9,071 bases of DNA from assembly GCA_016839985.1 (NCBI GenBank), contig JAEOTG010000167.1:1-9071 (forward strand). The letters run 5' to 3'. The translations under genes and the position numbers were made by a program. The notes under the pieces are model-generated. The model did no database searches. It was not told the DNA's origin and saw nothing but the letters and a program-made list of their open reading frames with translations. Of this stretch, positions 1-8,095 are shown piece by piece (the stretch's first letter is position 1; each line of letters starts with the position of its first letter). This DNA is from Candidatus Heimdallarchaeota archaeon (GTDB taxonomy: Archaea > Asgardarchaeota > Heimdallarchaeia > Heimdallarchaeales > Heimdallarchaeaceae).

Positions 1-244
1 CAAAAGCGGTTACTTGAATGTTATTTTTTGTTAATTGAACACGGACAGTTTTAATCAAACCTGAATGTGGCTGTTTTTGCTCACAAGTTCTTTTATCAAT
101 AACAATACCTCTACCTCGAGGAGCACCTTCTAAAGGATCTTTTTTAGCTAGTTGTAACTTTCTCCTCATGTAGTTTACATCTTTCCATTTTGCCTTTTTT
201 CTCTTTTTTTTCAATTTTCTTGCAGCAAACATTCCTCTTGCCAT
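1..244 (-). CDS. rpsL: 30S ribosomal protein S12 (uS12), 5' part; runs off the window
   Basis: uS12 sits at the decoding centre of the small ribosomal subunit and helps monitor codon-anticodon pairing. The first 81 residues are visible and end in VRVQL..NNIQVTAF, which matches the archaeal/eukaryotic family (S23e type). Family hallmarks are the basic N-terminus MARGMFAARKLKKKRKK, the block DPLEGAPRGRGIV (about residues 36-48) and the decoding loop at residues 57-65. The loop reads KQPHSGLIK where archaea and eukaryotes usually have KQPNSAIRK, so several near-invariant positions differ. The start ATG shares its A with the TAA stop of the preceding nusA-like gene, and an AGGTGA ribosome-binding site lies 4 nt upstream (249-254). 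About 60 C-terminal residues lie outside the window. The order rpoA2-rpl30e-nusA-rpsL is the usual archaeal one, which makes the assignment very safe. Confidence 0.96.
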   Translation of the reverse strand, partial: MARGMFAARKLKKKRKKAKWKDVNYMRRKLQLAKKDPLEGAPRGRGIVIDKRTCEQKQPHSGLIKTVRVQLTKNNIQVTAF

Positions 245-660
245 TATTTCACCTGAATGTCCAACACATTATGTATCCTCTTCAATATCTGCTTATACAC
301 TTTTATCTTTTCTCCTCCCCTTCCAATCACGAGTCCCCGATCATTCTTACTGACTTTAATCTCAACTTTAACACAACCACTGTTATTGTCAGTCTTTACC
401 CCTTTACATTGAGGAATTAACTTTTTAACAAAGACCTCAAGATTGGCTGAATACTCGAATACCTTTATTTTTTTTCCAACAACTTTTTCGACATTCTTAA
501 TAGAATTTCCATTTTTACCAATGGCAAGACCTATTTTTCCTTCTTCAACTACATAGTATATTGTATCTTTAGTAACTAAACAATCTTTAACAGAAACATT
601 TGTTATGTTCTCAAATAATGTTAATAATCTTATACTCTCTGTTGTAAGGGTTATTGTCAT
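244..660 (-). CDS. nusA: Archaeal NusA-like transcription factor (two KH domains)
   Basis: This 138-residue protein is the short archaeal form of NusA. It consists of two KH RNA-binding domains and lacks the bacterial N-terminal polymerase-binding and S1 domains. KH1 has its GxxG loop at residues 48-51 (GKNG, followed by NSIKNVEKVVGKKIKV). KH2 has GRGG at 113-116, followed by EKIKVYKQIL. Full length is about the family norm of 140 residues. The start ATG overlaps the rpl30e stop as ATGA, and the ribosome-binding site AGAGGAG (667-673) lies inside the end of rpl30e, so translational coupling is likely. The family is thought to bind RNA and act in transcription or rRNA processing; its exact role in archaea is unsettled. 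Position between L30e and S12 is the conserved archaeal context. Confidence 0.95.
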   Translation of the reverse strand: MTITLTTESIRLLTLFENITNVSVKDCLVTKDTIYYVVEEGKIGLAIGKNGNSIKNVEKVVGKKIKVFEYSANLEVFVKKLIPQCKGVKTDNNSGCVKVEIKVSKNDRGLVIGRGGEKIKVYKQILKRIHNVLDIQVK

Positions 661-929
661 TTCTTACTCCTCTTTATTGCCAACACACTCACTGGAAATG
701 GTTTTCCGCATACCAACCCTAGATTAACACTATCGTTTGGGTATTCTTTTATTTCAACGTTAGATATTTTAGCGTTATGTTCAACTATTTTCTTTCTGTC
801 TTCAGGAAGATTATTAGCATAAACAATAATTTCAGGACGACTAGACTTTAATGATTTTATGACACTTTTATATCCAAGCAAAATTTTATCTTGTTTTACT
901 CTTTCTTTAATTAATTTTTCGATGTTCAT
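657..929 (-). CDS. rpl30e: 50S ribosomal protein L30e (eL30)
   Basis: This 90-residue protein belongs to the L7Ae/L30e RNA-binding family of the large ribosomal subunit. Diagnostic stretches are the helix-forming N-terminus (MNIEKLIKERVKQDKILLG), the block PEIIVYANNLPEDRKKIVEHNA at about residues 32-53, where L30e proteins bind kinked RNA, and the C-terminal signature LGLVCGKPFPVSVLAI (about 70-85). Length is slightly below the usual 95-105 residues, with a very short tail (KRSKK). The start codon follows the rpoA2 TAA stop with no gap, and GAGGAG (933-938) provides a strong ribosome-binding site within the end of rpoA2. The stop overlaps the next start (ATGA). Placement after rpoA2 is typical of archaeal polymerase operons. 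Confidence 0.95.
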   Translation of the reverse strand: MNIEKLIKERVKQDKILLGYKSVIKSLKSSRPEIIVYANNLPEDRKKIVEHNAKISNVEIKEYPNDSVNLGLVCGKPFPVSVLAIKRSKK

Positions 930-2060
930 TTACTCCTCGCCTAATCTTGAGATTAACTCGAACATACCTGTACCAACAGGAACTTGTTGATTGACCATAA
1001 CATTATCAAATATAGCATTGAAATTGTCTTCTTCTTGTCTCACAGAAGCTCTGACTAAATGTTTCATAGTTTCTTCAAAACCTGCCCTAGTAAGTATAGA
1101 CGATTTTTTTCCAGCCACACCATATCTACCAATTGGTGCAATATTCCCAGTGAAAGTCATAATATCTGCAACCAATAAAACATGTCTAACATCAATATCT
1201 AAAGCTTGTTGTTGCATAGTAGTTTTTGTTTCTCTTATTATAGCATTTCTAGCAGCTTCAATACCCAATACACTGGCTAATTCATGTATATTGTTCGTAT
1301 AACTTTTATTGACATCTACTTCTTTTAGTAGTATAACCTTTGAAAGATTAGAACCTAAAGTCTTGATAACCCAGTCATTACCTTCTTTCATGATAATGGT
1401 ATTCGTTATTTTTGGAATACCTGATACACAAGCATCTAACATTTTTTTCTTGAGCTTTTGCAAGTCTTTTATTGTCAATTCTTTTTCATCAGATTCAACG
1501 TTTAGAATATCTCCTCTAACGAGTATTTTATATCTTTTGAATTTTTTCTTGAGTTTTAAAATGATATCGTTCTTTTTTGATTTTTTTAATTTTTTTAGTT
1601 TAATTTTAATTTTTTTGTTTGTCAAATCAATTGAAATAGAAGTAACAAAATTTCTCAAAGTTTTTTCCGTGATTTTCTCAGCAATCTTTTCGGCATGGGT
1701 TTTATCATTGAATTTTTTCTTCAAATACAAAGACATCATTGTTGTTGATGGTTCTTTTTTTGCATCAAAAATCTCGATTAACCTGGGTAACCCCAATGTT
1801 ACTCTGATTCCAACAGAACCAGCAAAGTGGAAAGTACGCATTGTCATTTGAGTGGCAGGTTCGGATATAGATTGAGCTGAAATTATACCAATAGCTTCTC
1901 CAGGCTCAAAAGAACTCTTCATATACTCCTTATTAACAGCTTCAAGTAACTGTTTTTCTTTAGCTGAACTGAGTTTCTCCTCTTTACAATAACTCTTCAT
2001 ATCATCCAAAATTTTATCTGGTAATTTATTGGAAGATTCTATCCGCGATTCTTTCGACAT
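930..2060 (-). CDS. rpoA2: DNA-directed RNA polymerase subunit A'' (RpoA2)
   Basis: This is the C-terminal part of the split largest polymerase subunit (bacterial beta' / Rpb1 C-terminal half), 376 residues from the chosen start. The block FEPGEAIGIISAQSISEPAT (51-70) and the trigger-loop segment MTMRTFHFAG (72-81, with R75 and H78) serve nucleotide selection and addition, followed by VTLGLPRLIEIFDA (87-100). The jaw/cleft region follows, and the C-terminal part has GIEAARNAIIRE (266-277), DVRHVLLVADIMTFTGNI and GRYGVAGKKSSILTRAGFEET. The frame is open further, to an ATG at 2162. The ATG at 2060 is preferred because AGGTGG (2066-2071) stands 5 nt upstream and the family starts near here; the longer start would overlap the preceding gene by 137 nt instead of 35. 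The residues after AG in the trigger loop (SVGIR) depart from the common archaeal VAE(I/M/R)N. Confidence 0.95.
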   Translation of the reverse strand: MSKESRIESSNKLPDKILDDMKSYCKEEKLSSAKEKQLLEAVNKEYMKSSFEPGEAIGIISAQSISEPATQMTMRTFHFAGSVGIRVTLGLPRLIEIFDAKKEPSTTMMSLYLKKKFNDKTHAEKIAEKITEKTLRNFVTSISIDLTNKKIKIKLKKLKKSKKNDIILKLKKKFKRYKILVRGDILNVESDEKELTIKDLQKLKKKMLDACVSGIPKITNTIIMKEGNDWVIKTLGSNLSKVILLKEVDVNKSYTNNIHELASVLGIEAARNAIIRETKTTMQQQALDIDVRHVLLVADIMTFTGNIAPIGRYGVAGKKSSILTRAGFEETMKHLVRASVRQEEDNFNAIFDNVMVNQQVPVGTGMFELISRLGEE

Positions 2061-5000
2061 TAATTCCACCTTTTTGTATTTTTGATGGATCCAATCCATC
2101 TTCACCAGGGATAAATTGTACAATTTTTTTACTACTATCTCTGACCGTTCCATCATATTCAATTTTCAAATCTTGTAAAGCACCAATCAATCTCCTCTCC
2201 AAATATCCACTATGCCTTGTCTTAAGAGATTTATCCATTAGTCCTTCTCTACTGTTCATAGAATCAAAGAAGAATTCAAATGGATTTAGACCTTGTTTAT
2301 AACCATTCCTTACAAAACCTTTTGATTGTAGACTTATATCACCCTGTTTGAAATGTGAGAATGTTCTGCCATGATAACCAATCTTAATTCTTTGTCCTTT
2401 TATTGTCTCTTGACCAATAGTAGCTGCACATTGAACAAGATTTATCATACTACCTCTTGCACCACTTCTAGCCATTACAACAGTATTATTATGAGGAATT
2501 TGTTTTTCCACAACATTTGCAATTTTATTCAAACATTCAGCAAGCTTTCTTTGAATCAATACTTCTAAACTCTCTCTGGGTGATCTTCCAATTAATATTT
2601 TAATTTTTCCTTTTTTGAAATCAGCTATTGTTTTATTGACATCTTTTTCTGCATCATCAATTATTTTACCAATTCTCTTCATTGTATTTTCATCCAAATC
2701 CTGATCAGAAAGTGAGATTGAAAACCCATGTTGAGTTATAAATCTTAGTGAGAGTTTTGTGATATTGAATAAAAATTCTTTCATGAATTTATGACCATAT
2801 ATCTTATCCAAATCATCGATTATTTTACCACTAAACGCTGCTACTCCTTTCTTATCTATAGTTCCATTTAAGAGCTGACCTTTTTTTATGATCACGAATG
2901 AATCATTTTTACATTTTTCTTTAAGACATTTTGAACATCCTAAACAAGATTCAGCTTTATAAATCATATTAAAATCATTGGGTAAGAATAAACTGAAAAT
3001 TTCTTTACCAGTAAATTTTTTCTTTTCAGGAATTTGTATACTCAAATTACATGACTTGACTAATTCCACCACTTCTTTTCTTGTGAATTCTTGATGACCA
3101 TGAGTCAACAAATAAAGAGCTGTAATTTGATCTTTACTGCAACCAATAATAGGACCACTAAATCTTGGACTTCTAATATGATTTGGTACATCCATTAAAA
3201 GTTTTGTTTCTGTTTGTGCTTCTAGGGTTTGTGGAATGTGTAGATTCATCTCGTCTCCATCAAAATCTGCATTATATGGTGGACAAACAACTAGATTTAG
3301 TCTGAATGTTCTATAAGGCATTACTCTAACTTTATGTCCCATCATACTCATTCTGTGAAGAGAAGGTTGTCTATTAAACAAAGACCAATCCCCGTCTTCC
3401 AATTGTTTCTCAACTATAAACCCTGGTTCTATTTCTTTTGCTATTTCTTCTTTGTTTAATTCACTTATTCTCTTTTTCATACCATCTGGCCGTAATATAT
3501 AACTTACAGTTGGCCAATTAGGATATTGGAGAATTAATGATCTTACATGTTCAATATTTTTTTCATTCACTACAAGTGATGTCGTTAACTCTTTTGCTAT
3601 TTCTAATGGGACACCAACTTCATTAATATCAAGTAATGGATCAGGACTAACAACAGTTCTTGCTGAGAAATTAACTCTTTTTCCAATTAAGTTATTTCTG
3701 AATCTCCCTTCTTTTGTTTTTAGTCTCTGTGTTAAAGTTTTTAGAATTCTTCCAGATCTATGTCTAGCAGGTGGAACACCAGAAAGTTCATTATTAATGT
3801 AAGTTGCAGCATGATATTGAACAAGTTCCCATAAATCTTGAATGATAAAATCTGGTGCACCCAAATCTATATTTTCGGCTAATCTTTTATTTATCCTGAC
3901 TATATCTACTAGTTTATGTGTTAAGTCATCTTCAGATCTTTCACCTGTTTCAAGTGTAATTGAGGGTCTAACTGTTACTGGTGGTATAGGTAAAAGAGTT
4001 ATAACAAATAATTCTGGTCTAACTTTTTTTAATCCCAAATAAACTAAATCCGAGTCTGGTACTTTTTCTAATTTTTCTCTAACTTGAACAGCACTCAATA
4101 TAGTATTACCTTCAATAAAACCTGTAGGTTTCAAGAATTTTACTTTCTTTTGAGATGTCCCACAATGAGGACATTTAGCTTTAACTAACGCTTTTAGTCT
4201 TTTGAATGATTTTTTACTAGACATGAATTTCTCCATTTTTTCTTCATCCAAAAGAACTCTTCCACATTTTTGACAAGTTGTTTTTAAAATATTATAAATA
4301 AGTTTTGCATAATGAACATGAATAATAGGTCTTATTAGTTCTAAATACCCAAAATGACCAGGACATTCACCAACTGTTCCACCACAAGTCCTGCATCTTA
4401 ACCCCGGATCAATAACGCCTAATCTAGGATCCATTAACCCGCCTTCTATTGGATAACCTTCTTGATCATAAAGGTCTGTCTTGTTTATTTTTGCTGCAGA
4501 CATCTTCTTAACCATTTCAGATGTTAAGACACCAAAAACTATTTTTTTTAAAGTGTTGTCATCGTTGACTACTATTCTTGGATAAATCATCATACATTTC
4601 ATTTCATCCATCAGAAGCTTGAAAGCATAAGACATTTCAACATCAGCAACTTTAGACTCACCACAAATAGGACAATGTTTTTTATTCTTTATTCTATCAT
4701 GAATCGCAATCAATCCACAACTCTTACAAATTGGTATTATAGTTTTATCAGAATCAAATCTTTCTTTAAGAACAAGAGTAGCACCCTGAGCAATTAAACA
4801 GTCTTTCTCCATTTCACCTAACCTTAAACCACCTTTCTTAGATTTACCTTCAGTTGGTTGTTTTGTTAATAATGTAACAGGACCTCTTGACCTAGCATGA
4901 ATTTTGTTTGAAACAAGATGATCTAATTTTTGATAGAAAGCGTTCCCAACAAATATTTGACCTTTTAATTTTTTACCAGTTTGACCATCATAGAATGTTT

Positions 5001-6351
5001 CCTTCCCATCATTTCTAAATCCATGATCTTCAAGAGTTTGTCTAAGATTTTTTTCAGATAATGGATGGAAAGCTGGACTACTATGCCTCTCACCTTTAAT
5101 TGCAGAAACCTTTCCTGCTAATACTTCCAATAATTGACCCATAGTCATTCTGGAAGGAATACCATGGGGATTAAAAATAACATCAGGAACTATTCCATCT
5201 TCTGTAAAGGGCATGTTTTCTTGTGGTACTATTAAACCAACAACACCTTTTTGTCCGTGTCTACTAGCAAATTTATCTCCAATTTCTGGTTTTTTCAAAT
5301 CTCTAACCATTACCTTTACTAATTTATTACCATCCTTACTCTCAGTTATGAAAACTCTATCAACAGTACCTTCTTCACCATGTCTCACTTTAACTGAAGT
5401 TTCTCTGATATTTTCTAAACCAGTTATAAATTGATCGAGTGAACCAAGGAATCTTAAAGGTGAGACTTTACCAACAAGAACTTCATCAGATTTAATTTTT
5501 GTTTCAGGATTAATTATCCCATCTTCTGGTAGATGTTTGTAAGAATCTTCTCCAGGATATCCTCTTATACCAGGTTCTGGAATTCCTAATATATCTTCTT
5601 GTCCTCCCATGTATCTCTTTTTTTCAGCCTCATATGATCTGAACAAATAAGACCAAAATAAACCTCTCTCTATGGATGATTTGTTCATAATCACGGCATC
5701 ATCCATATTGTAACCTTCTAAAGACATAATTGCAATAACAACGTTTTGACCACCTGAATGATCTTCATCATTGAGAACATCATTTATATGAGTCTTGACA
5801 AGTGAAACTTGTGGATAAACTAATATGTTTGCTTTTGTGTCAGATCTCATTGGATAATTTAAGGAATACATACCAATGGCTTGTCCTACCATTTTAGCAC
5901 CAAAGTTAACTCTATCCCCACGATCAAACTCTGGGAAAGGAACCAAAGATGTAGATAAACCGAGAATGGTTACAGGATCTAATTCTAAATGAGTATGATC
6001 CTTAGTTAAATTTTCAGGTCTTAAAGCAACATAACAATTTTCTTCTTCTTCTGCATCTAAGTATTCAATAACACCTTCCTTCAATAAATCAGAAAAACGC
6101 ATTTTCTTCTTTTTTATCATTTCTATATGTTCACTAGTGAGTTTTGGTTTACCGTTTTCTACAACAATCAAAGGTCGTCTCGCTCTACCAGAATCAGTAA
6201 GAATTTTTATCGTATCCAAATGTTCCAAATAAGCCACATTTACTTGTTCAGAAAGTTGTCCCTTTCTTCTTTTTTCTTTAATTGAATCTACTATTTTTTC
6301 TGGTTTATCAGTCGTTCCAACATAACTTCCTCCTAAAAATACATCAGTCAT
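2026..6351 (-). CDS. rpoB1-rpoA1: Fused DNA-directed RNA polymerase subunits B' and A' (RpoB1-RpoA1)
   Basis: One uninterrupted 1441-codon ORF encodes two polymerase subunits. Residues 1-594 are B' (C-terminal half of Rpb2/beta): start MTDVFLGG, SLEGYNMDDAV (210-220), KPEIGDKFASRHGQKG (354-369), HGIPSRMTMGQLLE, GGLRLGEMEKDCLIAQGA (507-524), zinc site C542-C545-C560-C563 and the usual end LLMDEMKCMMIYPRI. After only about five residues (NDDNT, 596-600) A' begins with LKKIVFGVLT and GYPIEGGLMDPRLGV. A' shows the clamp zinc site C653/C656/C663/H666, a second at C693/C696/C727/C730, RVNFSARTVVSPDP (892-905), the Mg-binding catalytic loop NADFDGDEMN (1027-1036: D1029, D1031, D1033) and a further Cys cluster C1136/C1139/C1142/C1147, also seen in other archaeal A' proteins. 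The junction maps near 4545-4570, and no Met stands at the normal A' start. GGTGAG (6357-6362) precedes the ATG, which lies 1 nt after the rpoB2 stop. Both halves look intact and functional. Confidence 0.96.
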   Translation of the reverse strand: MTDVFLGGSYVGTTDKPEKIVDSIKEKRRKGQLSEQVNVAYLEHLDTIKILTDSGRARRPLIVVENGKPKLTSEHIEMIKKKKMRFSDLLKEGVIEYLDAEEEENCYVALRPENLTKDHTHLELDPVTILGLSTSLVPFPEFDRGDRVNFGAKMVGQAIGMYSLNYPMRSDTKANILVYPQVSLVKTHINDVLNDEDHSGGQNVVIAIMSLEGYNMDDAVIMNKSSIERGLFWSYLFRSYEAEKKRYMGGQEDILGIPEPGIRGYPGEDSYKHLPEDGIINPETKIKSDEVLVGKVSPLRFLGSLDQFITGLENIRETSVKVRHGEEGTVDRVFITESKDGNKLVKVMVRDLKKPEIGDKFASRHGQKGVVGLIVPQENMPFTEDGIVPDVIFNPHGIPSRMTMGQLLEVLAGKVSAIKGERHSSPAFHPLSEKNLRQTLEDHGFRNDGKETFYDGQTGKKLKGQIFVGNAFYQKLDHLVSNKIHARSRGPVTLLTKQPTEGKSKKGGLRLGEMEKDCLIAQGATLVLKERFDSDKTIIPICKSCGLIAIHDRIKNKKHCPICGESKVADVEMSYAFKLLMDEMKCMMIYPRIVVNDDNTLKKIVFGVLTSEMVKKMSAAKINKTDLYDQEGYPIEGGLMDPRLGVIDPGLRCRTCGGTVGECPGHFGYLELIRPIIHVHYAKLIYNILKTTCQKCGRVLLDEEKMEKFMSSKKSFKRLKALVKAKCPHCGTSQKKVKFLKPTGFIEGNTILSAVQVREKLEKVPDSDLVYLGLKKVRPELFVITLLPIPPVTVRPSITLETGERSEDDLTHKLVDIVRINKRLAENIDLGAPDFIIQDLWELVQYHAATYINNELSGVPPARHRSGRILKTLTQRLKTKEGRFRNNLIGKRVNFSARTVVSPDPLLDINEVGVPLEIAKELTTSLVVNEKNIEHVRSLILQYPNWPTVSYILRPDGMKKRISELNKEEIAKEIEPGFIVEKQLEDGDWSLFNRQPSLHRMSMMGHKVRVMPYRTFRLNLVVCPPYNADFDGDEMNLHIPQTLEAQTETKLLMDVPNHIRSPRFSGPIIGCSKDQITALYLLTHGHQEFTRKEVVELVKSCNLSIQIPEKKKFTGKEIFSLFLPNDFNMIYKAESCLGCSKCLKEKCKNDSFVIIKKGQLLNGTIDKKGVAAFSGKIIDDLDKIYGHKFMKEFLFNITKLSLRFITQHGFSISLSDQDLDENTMKRIGKIIDDAEKDVNKTIADFKKGKIKILIGRSPRESLEVLIQRKLAECLNKIANVVEKQIPHNNTVVMARSGARGSMINLVQCAATIGQETIKGQRIKIGYHGRTFSHFKQGDISLQSKGFVRNGYKQGLNPFEFFFDSMNSREGLMDKSLKTRHSGYLERRLIGALQDLKIEYDGTVRDSSKKIVQFIPGEDGLDPSKIQKGGINVERIADRIFQ
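2066..2071 (-). promoter_or_regulatory. Ribosome-binding site that sets the rpoA2 start
   Basis: AGGTGG lies 5 nt upstream of the ATG at 2060 and inside the end of the B'-A' fusion ORF. It supports independent initiation of A'' within the 35-nt overlap, and it decides against the longer in-frame start at 2162. Confidence 0.75.
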
Positions 6352-6352
6352 A

Positions 6353-7846
6353 TTAACTCACCAAATCCTTTTTAATCAAGTTATGTGTTTGTTTAATTTC
6401 CTTTTCAGATGTACCTGTTGTTATTTGAGACATAACCGCTAGATATTTTCTTAAACCAATTGTTGCTCCTTCTGGTGTCTGTGATGGATCTATTCTTCCC
6501 CAATGAGTTGGATGTAATTCTCTTGCTTCAAAATGTTCTTGTGTAGATGTTAAAGGAGATAAGATATTCCTCATGTGAGATATAGTTTTTATAAAACTAC
6601 CTCTCTCCAGCCTTTGAGAAACACCTGTTCTTCCACCAACCCAAGTACCTATAGCTAATGCAGACAATATTTGGTTTGTCAAAACATTTGCTTCAACAAT
6701 AGCCTGTAGAGGCGGGAACCTACCTCTCTTAGTTAACTTTTGATAATTATATGTGATTCTTGTTATCAGACCCCATTTACCTAAAAGTATAGATCTGAAT
6801 AAAATTTCAAGTAAATCTCCAGATAACCTCAAACGTTTGTTAGCATAATGATCTAAATCATCTTCTGGAATTTTATTCAAATGGAAAAGTAAAATTTTAT
6901 TGACAGCTTTGGAAAGAAATATTGCTTTATTAAGTCGGTATGCCTTTTCTTGACCTAGATGAGGTAACAAATACCTATCTATTAATCTTGATACTCTTTC
7001 TCTTCTATATTCTTTTTGAGGTATCTTAATGTGTCCACCTATTTCATCAATGGCTTCTTTTGGTGTTGTTGATTCGCTCTCAAACAAGTTGGGATAAAAT
7101 TCTTCTTGTATCTCAGAATTTAGTGTTATGGAATTGATTATGTCTTTGTCAGATTCTAGTCCTAAAGCTCTTAATAAAACAACTATTGGTAAATTGTTAA
7201 TATTAGCAAAGTTTATCCTGACAATTCCATCAGTCTTTCTTTCAATAACATGTCTCTGAATGTATCCGTCTTTTTCAGAATGAATTCTTGCACTTTCAGT
7301 TATATTTGGAACACTAGATTTCTCAACTATGATTCTATTGGGAGCAATCTCTTCTATTAATACCAAGACTCTCTCAGTTCCATTGATAATAAAGTAACCC
7401 CCTGGGTCATCAGGACTCTCTCCAGATTCTATTAATTCTCTTCTACTCATTCCTGATAGAGAACAGTATTTTGATTTTAACATAATAGGCAAGTCACCAA
7501 AGTTAACCCATATTGTTTCACTTTCTATCCCATTAAGGATTGGTGTCATTTCGACATACATTGGAGCTGCATAAGTTAAGTTTCTGGTTCTTGCCTCCAA
7601 TGGCATAATAACCCTAACAGAACCATCAGCTTCTTTAACAGAAGGTTCACCTAATTTGAATTTCCCAAGTTTTATTTTAAATTCACCTAAATCAGGAACT
7701 TCAGGCTTTATTTCTTTGATTTGCTTTATAATGTTTGGAATTCTTCTTTCAACAAAATCATTAAAAGAATCTACTTGAAACTTTAGAAAACCTTGTTCAT
7801 CAGCAAACGAATTCAGAAGTAATTTAAACTCATCCATTTTAACCAT
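6353..7846 (-). CDS. rpoB2: DNA-directed RNA polymerase subunit B'' (RpoB2)
   Basis: This is the N-terminal half of the split second-largest polymerase subunit (Rpb2/beta): protrusion, lobe and fork regions, 497 residues. Recognisable blocks are QVDSFNDFVERRIP (24-37), ADGSVRVIMPLEARTRNLTYAAPMYVEM (73-100), LPIMLKSKYCSLSG (119-132), GGYFIINGTERVL (149-161), LERGSFIKTISHMRNILSPL (413-432) and FEARELHPTHWGRIDPSQTPEG (439-460). The last block usually reads ...CP(S/A)ETPEG; here Cys is Asp and Glu is Gln. The split ends at the same place as in methanogen B''. Two starts are possible. ATG at 7846 overlaps the rpoH stop by 8 nt; ATG at 7837 (MDEFKLL) begins just after it. Neither has a strong ribosome-binding site, so initiation may depend on coupling to rpoH. 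The stop is 1 nt before the B'-A' start. Confidence 0.96.
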   Translation of the reverse strand: MVKMDEFKLLLNSFADEQGFLKFQVDSFNDFVERRIPNIIKQIKEIKPEVPDLGEFKIKLGKFKLGEPSVKEADGSVRVIMPLEARTRNLTYAAPMYVEMTPILNGIESETIWVNFGDLPIMLKSKYCSLSGMSRRELIESGESPDDPGGYFIINGTERVLVLIEEIAPNRIIVEKSSVPNITESARIHSEKDGYIQRHVIERKTDGIVRINFANINNLPIVVLLRALGLESDKDIINSITLNSEIQEEFYPNLFESESTTPKEAIDEIGGHIKIPQKEYRRERVSRLIDRYLLPHLGQEKAYRLNKAIFLSKAVNKILLFHLNKIPEDDLDHYANKRLRLSGDLLEILFRSILLGKWGLITRITYNYQKLTKRGRFPPLQAIVEANVLTNQILSALAIGTWVGGRTGVSQRLERGSFIKTISHMRNILSPLTSTQEHFEARELHPTHWGRIDPSQTPEGATIGLRKYLAVMSQITTGTSEKEIKQTHNLIKKDLVS

Positions 7847-8087
7847 CTATTACAACTCTATAATAAACCGCTTCTTTTGCAGTCTCACTTTCTCTTATTA
7901 TTTTTATTAAGGTGCCAGCTTTTACATCTAATTCACGAATAGCTGGATCATTTTTCAATATTCTTGGAAATTGACTAATTTTTTTTATTCCAAATTTTTT
8001 CATAACTTTATTTTTTTCATCTTCTGATAGGACAATATGTTTAGGCACCAAATCATGTCCTAATATATTAATATCATTCTTCACCAT
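7839..8087 (-). CDS. rpoH: DNA-directed RNA polymerase subunit H (RpoH, Rpb5 C-terminal homologue)
   Basis: This 82-residue protein matches the archaeal H subunit, which corresponds to the C-terminal assembly domain of eukaryotic Rpb5 and sits at the lower jaw of polymerase. Family blocks are ILGHDLVPKHIVLSEDEKNKVMKKFGI (8-34), QFPRILKNDPAIRELDVKAGTLIKI (39-63), and the C-terminal signature SETAKEAVYYRVV (67-79). Length is normal (75-85). The ATG at 8087 is immediately preceded by AGGTGAT, a good match to the archaeal anti-Shine-Dalgarno end. Only 8 nt separate this ATG from the 3' end of the tRNA-Asp gene, so no separate promoter fits between them and the mRNA probably begins upstream of the tRNA. 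As in other archaea, rpoH heads the polymerase operon. The stop overlaps the possible rpoB2 start. Confidence 0.95.
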   Translation of the reverse strand: MVKNDINILGHDLVPKHIVLSEDEKNKVMKKFGIKKISQFPRILKNDPAIRELDVKAGTLIKIIRESETAKEAVYYRVVIDG

Positions 8088-8095
8088 ATCACCTA
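8088..8095 (-). promoter_or_regulatory. rpoH ribosome-binding site filling the whole tRNA-Asp/rpoH spacer
   Basis: The complete spacer between the tRNA-Asp discriminator base and the rpoH ATG is TAGGTGAT. AGGTGAT is complementary to the AUCACCU part of the 16S rRNA 3' tail and ends directly at the ATG. Cleavage of the tRNA 3' end would leave an 8-nt leader that still carries this site. Confidence 0.7.

Noticed and set aside
1309..1851. Plus-strand ORF of 180 codons, with several shorter plus-strand ORFs elsewhere
   Set aside because: They lie antisense to conserved polymerase and ribosomal genes, are rich in Phe, Ser and Ile as expected of reverse reading, and have no recognisable domains.
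930..2162. A longer A'' of 410 residues starting at 2162
   Set aside because: It would overlap the B'-A' ORF by 137 nt and has no family similarity in the extra N-terminus; the ATG at 2060 has a good ribosome-binding site.
2911..2946. Four-cysteine cluster in A' (C1136-C1147) as a novel metal-binding insertion
   Set aside because: Similar Cys-rich segments occur at this place in other archaeal A' proteins, so it is not specific to this gene.
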